Shown piece after piece: positions 1 to 5,354 of a stretch of DNA of 5,463 nt. This stretch comes from an uncultured Oligoflexia bacterium (GTDB lineage: Bacteria > Bdellovibrionota > Bacteriovoracia > Bacteriovoracales > Bacteriovoracaceae). The notes under the pieces were generated by a model, which saw only the letters and a list, made by a program, of their open reading frames with translations, ran no database searches and had not been told where the DNA came from. Position 1 is the first letter of the stretch. Each line of letters opens with the position of its first letter. Where the stretch lies: positions 1-5,463 of the forward strand of contig CATLVA010000133.1 in assembly GCA_950060715.1 (NCBI GenBank), read 5' to 3'. Made by a program: the position numbers and the translations under genes.

Positions 1-1548
1 AGTGCTTAGTCCATTATCAAGAAAATTCTTTTGACCGGTTAATTCATAAAGACGAAGTTCAAACTCAGCAAAGAAAACATAGTCCTCAAAAAGTGGAGCA
101 TGGCCATCTCTGGTTGTCGTCGTTTTAATTCGCGTTCTGGATTCCTCGTCTGCATAAAGGAAAGTTTCATGAATACCCTTAATACATACGGATAGAATCT
201 CATTTGCCGCATTTTGAATAGCTTCAATCTTAGTAAATTGAATGACATCTAAAATTGCTGACCCTAATTGAAAGTTCCAGCTCGCAACCCCCTTATTATC
301 TGTGGCAGGTGGAATTCTCATCTTCCTGCTGATATTGAGAGCTTGCCTTACTTTTCTGATTTTAGTCCAACCTTCGGGGGAGTAAATTTCATCTCTCTTA
401 GCAAGGTTTAGCCTAGGGATAGACATGGCAGACTTATAATTACCTTTTTCTGTTATTTGAAACCAATCAAGGAGTTGGTCCATATCATCAGTTAGGGGTT
501 CATCAAAATCTACAACTGCGTCGATAAATTCATCTTTGGTGAAACCAAAATATAATCCCTCTTCACCTTCTGAATCCGAGTCTTGCCCTGCGAAGAAATA
601 ACCTTGCTCGCTAAGCATCTCTCTATTTAAATAGTCTAGAGTATTAATAAGAGCATCAAATACGGCCGGAGATGGATAAATTAAACTCGCTTTCGCAAGA
701 AGCTTTATAAAACCGGCTTGGTCGTAAAGCATTTTTTCAAAATGAGGAATATCCCATTTTTTATCAATACAATAACGGTGAACACCCCCACGTGCTTGGT
801 CATATAAAGATCCAAAAAGAATTTGTTCGATGGTTTTAATGATATGATCACCAAGCTCTCTTGGAACCATTCCTTCAAGCATATGTTCGATAGACCATTC
901 TAAAAAACTATAGTGTGGAAACTTCGGTTCGGCTCCGTAACCACCGTTCTCATTATCTTGAAATTCTTTCAATGCATTCAATAGAGAAGCCGCATTAGGG
1001 TAATGCCCATCAAATTGGACTTTTTGCTCTACCTTTGGTGGTTGAGTAAGCGCAGTGATGACCTGATCTGAGTTTTTTGTGACTTGATCTTTTTCTTCTC
1101 TATAGGCGCGACCTAAATTTGTAATCACTTCTTCGAAGGATGGAATACCTTCACTCGCAGTCTTTGGAAAATATGTTCCTACAAAATATGGCTTCATGTC
1201 TGGAGTCAGAAATGCATTGAGTGGCCAGCCACCTCTACCATTCATAACCTGACACGCTAATTGATAGTAATTATCCATATCAGGAAGTTCTTCTTTATCT
1301 ACTTTTATACAAACAAAATTGTCGTTCAGAATTTGTGCGATCTTTTGATCACTAAATGATTGCTCCGCCATAACATGGCACCAATGGCTGGAGTTATATC
1401 CGATGGAAAGAAAAATTGGCTTATCTTCATCCTTGGCTTGTTGCAGTGCGCGAGGCCCGTATGGGAACCAATTAACTGGATCTTTGCTGTGTCGCAGTAA
1501 GTGGTTGGATTTTTCATCTCTTAGGTGGTTGTAGATTGCGTCTGTCAT
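1..1548 (-). CDS. Thioredoxin-domain protein, DUF255 (YyaL/SPATA20-like), C-terminus cut by window edge
   Basis: The frame is open from an ATG at 1548 to base 1, giving 516 residues with no stop. The family is usually about 600-700 residues, so roughly the last quarter lies outside the window. An N-terminal thioredoxin-like domain (about residues 14-150) carries family signatures: HSKDPVNWFPYG (20-31), SHWCHVM (54-60), RGGWPLNAFLTPD (105-117) and GTYFP (124-128). An alpha/alpha-barrel-like region follows, with APKFP-like EPKFP (207-211), DQARGGVHRY (250-259), PHFEKMLYD (268-276) and GQDSDSEGEEG (321-331). The start is supported by AAGGA four bases upstream (complement of 1553-1557). The family is widespread, but its biochemical role is not firmly established; a redox or sugar-related role has been proposed from the folds. 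The first cysteine of the usual CHWC motif is serine here (residue 54, codon AGC at 1387-1389) while Cys57 remains, so disulfide exchange of the normal CXXC type is not expected. It is transcribed divergently from the operon to its right. The family assignment is secure; the function is not. Confidence 0.93.
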   Translation of the reverse strand, partial: MTDAIYNHLRDEKSNHLLRHSKDPVNWFPYGPRALQQAKDEDKPIFLSIGYNSSHWCHVMAEQSFSDQKIAQILNDNFVCIKVDKEELPDMDNYYQLACQVMNGRGGWPLNAFLTPDMKPYFVGTYFPKTASEGIPSFEEVITNLGRAYREEKDQVTKNSDQVITALTQPPKVEQKVQFDGHYPNAASLLNALKEFQDNENGGYGAEPKFPHYSFLEWSIEHMLEGMVPRELGDHIIKTIEQILFGSLYDQARGGVHRYCIDKKWDIPHFEKMLYDQAGFIKLLAKASLIYPSPAVFDALINTLDYLNREMLSEQGYFFAGQDSDSEGEEGLYFGFTKDEFIDAVVDFDEPLTDDMDQLLDWFQITEKGNYKSAMSIPRLNLAKRDEIYSPEGWTKIRKVRQALNISRKMRIPPATDNKGVASWNFQLGSAILDVIQFTKIEAIQNAANEILSVCIKGIHETFLYADEESRTRIKTTTTRDGHAPLFEDYVFFAEFELRLYELTGQKNFLDNGLST

Positions 1549-1634
1549 ACTATCCTTAGTTTTTGAGTGTAAATTTTAGTCATTTAACCACAATATTATT
1601 TACTTTTGAAGGCTATTTGGCTAATTGTCGCCGG
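1549..1634. promoter_or_regulatory. Divergent intergenic region with probable promoters for both flanking genes
   Basis: These 86 AT-rich bases separate two divergent genes, so both promoters should lie here or just inside the genes. For the plus strand, TATTAT (1594-1599) is one base from the -10 consensus, but I see no good -35 at 16-18 bases. For the minus strand, TTCAAA and TTAAAT on the complementary strand are 17 bases apart, each matching four of six consensus bases. A GAAGG at 1608-1612 could serve as ribosome binding site for a TTG at 1617. No clear operator or terminator is visible. Confidence 0.35.
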
Positions 1635-2510
1635 ATGGAAACTATCAAGAAATTGATGTTCGGCGCTTCTGGGCTGAATTTTAAGCTTTTTAAGGGGATT
1701 ATTAACGAAAGCCGTCTTGAGCTGAGACTGGTGGTAATCTTCTGCGTCTTTACTGGTTTACTTGCTAGTCTAAATCCAAGTTTTATGACTATGACTGATT
1801 TAGCTATTATCAGTGCATTTAAGTCTTATAAGCCCATCCCGCAAGAACTAAATTCCAATGAGAAGATAGATGTACAACAAATGGTTTCCAAGACCATGAG
1901 CTATAGTTATGAAAGCACTGAACTTGGTTTCTATTTAAAAGATTTAAAATTTTTCGATGTCCATACGAAAGCTCAAGCGGAAAAAAGAATTTTAACCAGC
2001 CTTCCTACAAGCCTAAGAGAAAATGCGAGAAAATACGTTAGAGCAGTCCTACTTCTTTCTCAAAAGCACCAAGTTGATCCAATTTGGGTGTTATCTGTTA
2101 TGTGGACTGAGTCTCATTTTGACTATAGCGCGAAAAGTTGGGCCGGAGCTAGAGGGCTGATGCAGATTATGCCTGAAACAAGAAAGTTCGTTTATCAGCA
2201 GTATAAATTGCGTGGCAGAAAGTTAATGGTTGAAGATAGCAATTTTAATGTAAATAGGTTTTTTCCATATCCAGTCGACAACAATAATAAAACAGCTCAT
2301 ATTCGAAAGCTGGTAAATATTGAACTTGGAATTATCTACCTCAAGAGCTTACTCAATACATTCAAAAGTCATAAGCACGCCACTGTTGCCTATAACATGG
2401 GACCTGGTTGGACATTAATGCGACTTCGCAAAAATTTACCAGTAGGTGAGAAGAACGAATACCTAGATAAGGTTGAGAATGCCTACAAAAGAATTGTGAA
2501 GAAGATATAA
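1635..2510 (+). CDS. Membrane-anchored lytic transglycosylase, SLT (Slt70/MltC-like) domain
   Basis: From ATG 1635 the product has 291 residues. A hydrophobic segment at about residues 32-46 (LVVIFCVFTGLLASL), preceded by basic residues, looks like an inner-membrane anchor that puts the rest in the periplasm. The C-terminal SLT domain (about 125-291) shows the family motifs in order: catalytic Glu159 in W-T-E-S-H-F, GARGLMQIMP (171-180), NIELGIIYL (228-236) and AYNMGPG (252-258). Such enzymes cleave the MurNAc-GlcNAc bond of peptidoglycan without water, forming 1,6-anhydro-MurNAc ends. Residues about 190-225 form a longer link than usual between the second and third motifs. The start is uncertain. 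The frame stays open from TTG 1563, and TTG 1617 has GAAGG four bases before it, whereas ATG 1635 has no clear ribosome binding site. The stop shares one base with the next start (TAATG), so the next gene is probably translationally coupled. Confidence 0.9.
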   Translation: METIKKLMFGASGLNFKLFKGIINESRLELRLVVIFCVFTGLLASLNPSFMTMTDLAIISAFKSYKPIPQELNSNEKIDVQQMVSKTMSYSYESTELGFYLKDLKFFDVHTKAQAEKRILTSLPTSLRENARKYVRAVLLLSQKHQVDPIWVLSVMWTESHFDYSAKSWAGARGLMQIMPETRKFVYQQYKLRGRKLMVEDSNFNVNRFFPYPVDNNNKTAHIRKLVNIELGIIYLKSLLNTFKSHKHATVAYNMGPGWTLMRLRKNLPVGEKNEYLDKVENAYKRIVKKI

Positions 2511-2914
2511 TGGATTTATCCGCACTCCGTTTAGAACTTGATAAAACTAACACAGAAATATTTAAGCTTTTAAAAAAGAGAAAAGAAATTGTCTCGCGTA
2601 TTCAGGCTGCGAAAAACATTGCTTGGAGTCCTGTTCGAGAACGCGAAGTTTTTGAAGAGTATTTAGAAAAAAATCCTGAGAATGGCTTTTATGATCATTT
2701 AATTTACTCTTTATTAATAGAATCCCAAGCGCAGGGCCGAGGCTATCCTCAATGGTCTAGATCTGCCCATCTCGATTGTGCAAAGGAATTCAGTCTTTTT
2801 ACGATCATGAATCCTATTTTACTTCGCATGATTAATGAGTCAGAATATCGAACTTTAAAATTGAAACCAACATATCAAAATCAAATAGAAGAATTATGGC
2901 AAAATCAAAAGTAA
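2510..2914 (+). CDS. AroQ-type chorismate mutase-like protein
   Basis: The product has 134 residues. Residues 1-76 fit the all-helical AroQ fold, which rearranges chorismate to prephenate for phenylalanine and tyrosine synthesis. By alignment from memory to the E. coli PheA mutase domain, key residues are present: Arg7 (R11), Arg24 (R28), Lys35 (K39), Arg45-Glu46 (R51-E52) and Ser72 in I-E-S-Q-A-Q (S84). The glutamine equivalent to Q88 is not at the expected place: Gly76 sits there and Gln75 is one position early. About 58 residues follow the mutase core (77-134), with no domain I recognise. The gene starts on the last base of the lytic transglycosylase stop and runs 19 bases into cmk, so all three are probably co-translated. 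Chorismate mutase and aro genes often sit beside cmk in Proteobacteria, which supports the call. Catalytic activity is likely but not certain. Confidence 0.78.
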   Translation: MDLSALRLELDKTNTEIFKLLKKRKEIVSRIQAAKNIAWSPVREREVFEEYLEKNPENGFYDHLIYSLLIESQAQGRGYPQWSRSAHLDCAKEFSLFTIMNPILLRMINESEYRTLKLKPTYQNQIEELWQNQK

Positions 2915-3582
2915 TTGCAATTGACGGCCCAAGTGGTAGTGGAAAATCCACGGTAGCAAAAAAAGTAGCTGCTAATTTAGAGCTAACTTATCTTGATACA
3001 GGTGCAATGTTTCGAGCAATTGCCTTGTACTTAACCAATAAAGAAGTAACTTCAGCTGAGACGAAAAAGATAGCTGAGCTCTTAGAAAAACTTCAATTTG
3101 AATATCAACCAGAAGAGTCTGTTCTTATTAGATTAGATGGAGTCAATCTTACGGAAAAAATTAGAGAACATCATGTTTCTCAGTTAGCTTCCAAGTATTC
3201 ACAGGTCACAGAGATCAGGAACTATCTTAAGAAAATGCAAAGAGAAATAGCCAATGTACGTCCTTCCATTTTAGAAGGAAGAGATATTGGAACTGTGATT
3301 TTTCCGGATGCTGCTTTAAAAATATTCTTAACTGCTAAGCCAGAAGTGAGGGCTCAAAGACGCCTCGAAGAATTAAGAGAGCGTTCGCCGAATGAGAGCT
3401 ATGAATACCAAGTCATTCTAAATGATATTGTAAAACGCGACCAAAGTGATCAAAATCGAGCTGTTGCCCCTCTGGTTAAAGCAGATGATGCGGTCGAGAT
3501 TGATACTTCGGACAAGACGATTAAAATGATTATTGAGGAAATTACCTCGTTATTCCAAGACCGCAAAAAAGATTTTTACTAG
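2896..3582 (+). CDS. cmk: Cytidylate kinase (CMP/dCMP kinase)
   Basis: The 228-residue product matches the usual bacterial Cmk length. It transfers the ATP gamma-phosphate to CMP or dCMP in the cytoplasm, a step in pyrimidine salvage and dNTP supply. Visible motifs are the P-loop GPSGSGKS (11-18), YLDTGAMFRA (32-41, nucleotide-monophosphate site), DGVNLTEKIR (81-90) in the CMP-binding insert region, the EGRDIGT signature (127-133), a FPDAALKIFLTA strand (136-147) and the lid RDQSDQNR (181-188). The start at ATG 2896 lies inside the chorismate mutase gene, overlapping by 19 bases; the P-loop at residue 11 fixes the start closely. Only a weak purine-rich AGAAGAA precedes it, so coupling to upstream translation is likely. 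In many Proteobacteria rpsA follows cmk; here a heptose kinase follows instead. Confidence 0.96.
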   Translation: MAKSKVIAIDGPSGSGKSTVAKKVAANLELTYLDTGAMFRAIALYLTNKEVTSAETKKIAELLEKLQFEYQPEESVLIRLDGVNLTEKIREHHVSQLASKYSQVTEIRNYLKKMQREIANVRPSILEGRDIGTVIFPDAALKIFLTAKPEVRAQRRLEELRERSPNESYEYQVILNDIVKRDQSDQNRAVAPLVKADDAVEIDTSDKTIKMIIEEITSLFQDRKKDFY

Positions 3583-3639
3583 TTCCACTATACAAACTAT
3601 CATAATCACTGAAGACATAGATTAAAGAGGAGTCTTTCA
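3583..3639 (+). promoter_or_regulatory. Gap between cmk and rfaE1 with strong ribosome binding site and possible weak promoter
   Basis: This is the only gap among the five plus-strand genes before 5129. GAGGAG at 3627-3632 lies seven bases before ATG 3640 and is the clearest Shine-Dalgarno site in the window, so rfaE1 can start translation without coupling. CATAAT (3601-3606) is one base from the -10 consensus, but no well-spaced -35 is visible. A separate promoter is therefore possible but unproven. No terminator hairpin is seen. Confidence 0.45.
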
Positions 3640-4644
3640 ATGATTTCACCTGATAGGTTTGAACAACTAATATCAAAATTCAACTCGCTTGAGCCAATAC
3701 TTGTCGTTGGGGATGTAGGCGTAGATAAATATACGAGAGGAGAGGTTAAGCGAATTTCTCCAGAGGCCCCGGTTCCAGTCGTCGAAGTTTTCGAAGAGTG
3801 GAATAAACTCGGTTTAGCTGCAAACGTTATCGATAATTTAAATTCCCTCGAAGTTAAAAGTACAATCTGTGGTGTCGTTGGGAACGATTCTAATGCCGAT
3901 AGACTCGAGGCTCTGCTTGAAGACTCAAAGCTTAGCACTTGGGGAATTGTAAGATGTCCTGGGCGAATGACTACGTTTAAAGAAAGAATCGTAACTGATA
4001 TTCAGCAAGTTTGCAGGGTTGATTATGAAACAAAAGAAGAGTTAGGACCTGAAAGTGTAAAAAGCTTAACTCACCGAGTGGAAGAGTTTCTTGGAACTCA
4101 CTCAGCTGTTATTCTTGAAGATTATTCTAAAGGTTTATTTAGCGAAGAGTTCACTAAAGGAATAGTTAAAACAATTAAAGAGAAAAATAAATTTGTTGCA
4201 GTAGATCCGTCTAGAGAGACGAATCCTTTATTTTATAAAGGAGTGGATCTTTTGAAACCAAACCATCTTGAAAGTATTCTCATGGCCCGAGCCCTTGGAT
4301 ACAACACTAAAAATATCGATGACATCTCAGAAATCCTTATCACTAAACTCGATTTAAAACAGTTGATCATTACTTTAGGGGCTGAAGGAATGGCGATTAC
4401 AGATACCAACCAGAAAACAAAACGTATCCCAACGGTAGCGAAAGAAGTTTTTGATGTCTCAGGTGCCGGAGATACTGCCATCAGTACAATCGTTGCGGCT
4501 TTATCTGCTGGAGCGACTTTGGAAGAAGCTGCATGGGTCGGTAATTGCGCTTCAGGGGTTGTGGTCAGTAAGAAAGGTACAGCTCTAGTGACGCAAAAAG
4601 AGCTTCGTCATTTTTATGCGCAAATTCAAAACGTAGGGTTATGA
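3640..4644 (+). CDS. rfaE1: D-glycero-beta-D-manno-heptose-7-phosphate kinase (HldA / HldE kinase domain, PfkB family)
   Basis: The 334-residue protein aligns over its whole length with the N-terminal kinase half of E. coli HldE. It should phosphorylate heptose 7-phosphate at C1 with ATP, on the path to the ADP-heptose used for the LPS inner core. Motifs are LVVGDVGVDKY (21-31), ISPEAPVPVV (39-48, a strong HldE signature), ILEDYSKG (158-165), VDPSR (188-192), LLKPNHLE (204-211) and the PfkB anion-hole signature DVSGAGDT (272-279), with Asp278 as the expected catalytic base. The cytidylyltransferase half is absent, so this is the single-function form and HldC should be encoded elsewhere. The usual GGAANV sugar-site motif reads GLAANV (58-63), a change that may be lineage-specific. 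The start is set by GAGGAG seven bases upstream. Its stop overlaps the next start in ATGA. Confidence 0.94.
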   Translation: MISPDRFEQLISKFNSLEPILVVGDVGVDKYTRGEVKRISPEAPVPVVEVFEEWNKLGLAANVIDNLNSLEVKSTICGVVGNDSNADRLEALLEDSKLSTWGIVRCPGRMTTFKERIVTDIQQVCRVDYETKEELGPESVKSLTHRVEEFLGTHSAVILEDYSKGLFSEEFTKGIVKTIKEKNKFVAVDPSRETNPLFYKGVDLLKPNHLESILMARALGYNTKNIDDISEILITKLDLKQLIITLGAEGMAITDTNQKTKRIPTVAKEVFDVSGAGDTAISTIVAALSAGATLEEAAWVGNCASGVVVSKKGTALVTQKELRHFYAQIQNVGL

Positions 4645-5129
4645 GTCAGTTAAACAGACCAACTGATGTTCGCTATTTTTGTAGTTGTTTGTATAAAGAA
4701 TCTATTGATGTTTCAGTAGTTTTGGGACAGAAATTTCAAATTATTGAAGCTTTTGAGCCTAGTTTTAATCCACTTAGCGAATATTACTCCAAAGAAATGG
4801 GGACTGACCTTAAACGCACTATTTTTTTCTTCGATGAAGTCTCACGGAGAGAGAATTTAGTGGGATACAAGCTCTGGGCGGATCGAATTGAGCGAGAAAC
4901 CAGTGTTGAAGGTAGGCGAACTATTAATATTGACGTCGGATATATTGCAAAAGAGCAAGTATTGTTGGCAACTGGAAAGCCTTATTCTCACAGAATTTAT
5001 TTATCAGATGGAGTTTTTGCCGAGCTAGTTTATACCTATTCAGATAAGACCTTTAAATCACTATCTTGGACTTATCCCGATTATCAGGCTGAAGAAAAAA
5101 TCTCAGTTTTTAAGCGATTTCGGCCTTAA
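4641..5129 (+). CDS. DUF4416 family protein
   Basis: The 162-residue product matches the DUF4416 family in length and motifs as I remember them: YYSKEMG (48-54) followed by LKR (57-59), RRTINIDVGYI (92-102), KPYSHRIYL (113-121) and SWTYPDY (142-148). There is no signal peptide or membrane segment, so it should be cytoplasmic. The family has no established function that I know of. It is found mainly in delta-proteobacteria and related lineages, which helps place the organism. The gene starts within the rfaE1 stop (ATGA), with a purine-rich TAGGG just upstream, so it is probably coupled to the heptose kinase; that suggests, but does not show, a link to envelope sugar metabolism. Confidence 0.9.
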   Translation: MSQLNRPTDVRYFCSCLYKESIDVSVVLGQKFQIIEAFEPSFNPLSEYYSKEMGTDLKRTIFFFDEVSRRENLVGYKLWADRIERETSVEGRRTINIDVGYIAKEQVLLATGKPYSHRIYLSDGVFAELVYTYSDKTFKSLSWTYPDYQAEEKISVFKRFRP

Positions 5130-5136
5130 AAGTTTT
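5108..5136 (+). terminator. Possible weak intrinsic terminator overlapping the DUF4416 stop
   Basis: TTTTAAG (5108-5114) and CTTAAAA (5125-5131) are perfect complements. The stem can extend by CG (5115-5116) with CG (5121-5122) around an ATTT loop, leaving a small GC bulge. GTTTTG follows immediately. The stem is mostly A-T and the T-run is only four long, so termination would be weak. The hairpin lies over the last codons and stop of DUF4416 and touches the next promoter's -35. Confidence 0.4.
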
Positions 5137-5162
5137 GTCCCTTAATTGTGCAGTGCTATAAT
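5135..5162 (+). promoter_or_regulatory. Strong sigma-70-type promoter with extended -10, driving the riboswitch RNA
   Basis: TGCTATAAT (5154-5162) is a full-consensus extended -10 element. TTGTCC (5135-5140) matches four of six -35 bases with a 16-base spacer. Transcription should start at about 5168-5170, some 16 bases before the aptamer. It is the best promoter in the window and makes the riboswitch unit independent of the upstream genes. It does not resemble a FliA (sigma-28) promoter. Confidence 0.8.
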
Positions 5163-5169
5163 AAGACTC

Positions 5170-5179
5170 AACCATGGTT
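5170..5179. repeat. Perfect 10-base palindrome at the predicted transcription start
   Basis: AACCATGGTT is its own reverse complement and sits at the expected +1 region, between the -10 element and the aptamer. It could be a binding site for a small dimeric regulator or just the 5' end of the RNA. A 10-base palindrome can occur by chance, so this is only noted. Confidence 0.3.
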
Positions 5180-5185
5180 ATGCAA

Positions 5186-5285
5186 AACCCGTCGAACGGG
5201 CGACCACTTCCGAAAGGGGTGGAAGCAAAGCCTGGCCCTAAGTGGGTGAGACCATATGGGTTTGAGTCAGGTTGCCGAAACGGTT
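5186..5285 (+). promoter_or_regulatory. Cyclic-di-GMP class I riboswitch aptamer (GEMM-I)
   Basis: The aptamer binds the second messenger c-di-GMP. P1 can form between 5186-5194 and 5276-5285 with small bulges. P2: GC (5200-5201) pairs with GC (5225-5226); after a GA/AA internal loop, CCAC (5204-5207) pairs with GTGG (5219-5222), and the stem is capped by a GAAA tetraloop (5212-5215). The conserved GCAAAGCC follows (5225-5232). P3: CCTG (5231-5234) pairs with CAGG (5268-5271). P3 carries the canonical 11-nucleotide GAAA receptor, CCTAAG (5237-5242) with TATGG (5255-5259), and a terminal TGG/CCA stem (5243-5245, 5252-5254). The 3' strand ends in the conserved GGTTGCCGA (5270-5278). Likely equivalents of the ligand contacts G20, A47 and C92 of the V. 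cholerae Vc2 RNA are G5199, A5227 and C5275. One departure is GGGCGACC where GGGCAAACC is usual. Whether ligand turns expression on or off cannot be read from the aptamer. Confidence 0.93.
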
Positions 5286-5354
5286 AAAGGAAAGCTGCCC
5301 TAGGACAATCACGATTTGTCCGTATACTTACGGGTCGCAGTGTGGTGGAGAGCC
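5286..5354 (+). promoter_or_regulatory. Probable riboswitch expression platform and leader
   Basis: The 69 bases after the aptamer hold several hairpins and no U-tract terminator, which favours control of translation over termination. CTGC-CC (5295-5300) can pair with GG (5333-5334) and GCAG (5337-5340). It would enclose GGACAA/TTGTCC (5303-5308, 5316-5321) and part of CCGTA/TACGG (5320-5324, 5329-5333); the last two share bases and compete. CAGTGTGG (5338-5345) can instead pair with CCATGCTG (5353-5360), placing the ATG in a stem and the GGAG ribosome binding site (5347-5350) in its seven-base loop. The two folds share 5338-5340 and exclude each other. This model comes from pairing by eye, without energy calculation. 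Confidence 0.5.

Noticed and set aside
1326..1517. Minus-strand 63-residue ORF, with similar short minus ORFs at 39-248, 2362-2553, 3606-3938 and 4233-4481
   Set aside because: Each lies in another frame over a well-supported gene, shows no family motif or ribosome binding site, and has a sequence typical of a shadow frame.
1563..1634. Longer lytic transglycosylase starting at TTG 1563
   Set aside because: It would begin in the probable promoter region with no ribosome binding site; TTG 1617 or ATG 1635 is more credible.
5125..5165. FliA (sigma-28) promoter for the riboswitch
   Set aside because: There is no TAAA plus GCCGATAA pair at the right spacing; the TGCTATAAT extended -10 explains the site better.
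5181..5232. Two tandem GEMM aptamers, suggested by GCAAAACC (5182-5189) as well as GCAAAGCC (5225-5232)
   Set aside because: Only one tetraloop, one receptor and one 3' GGTTGCCGA are present, and the first segment fits better as the P1 strand.
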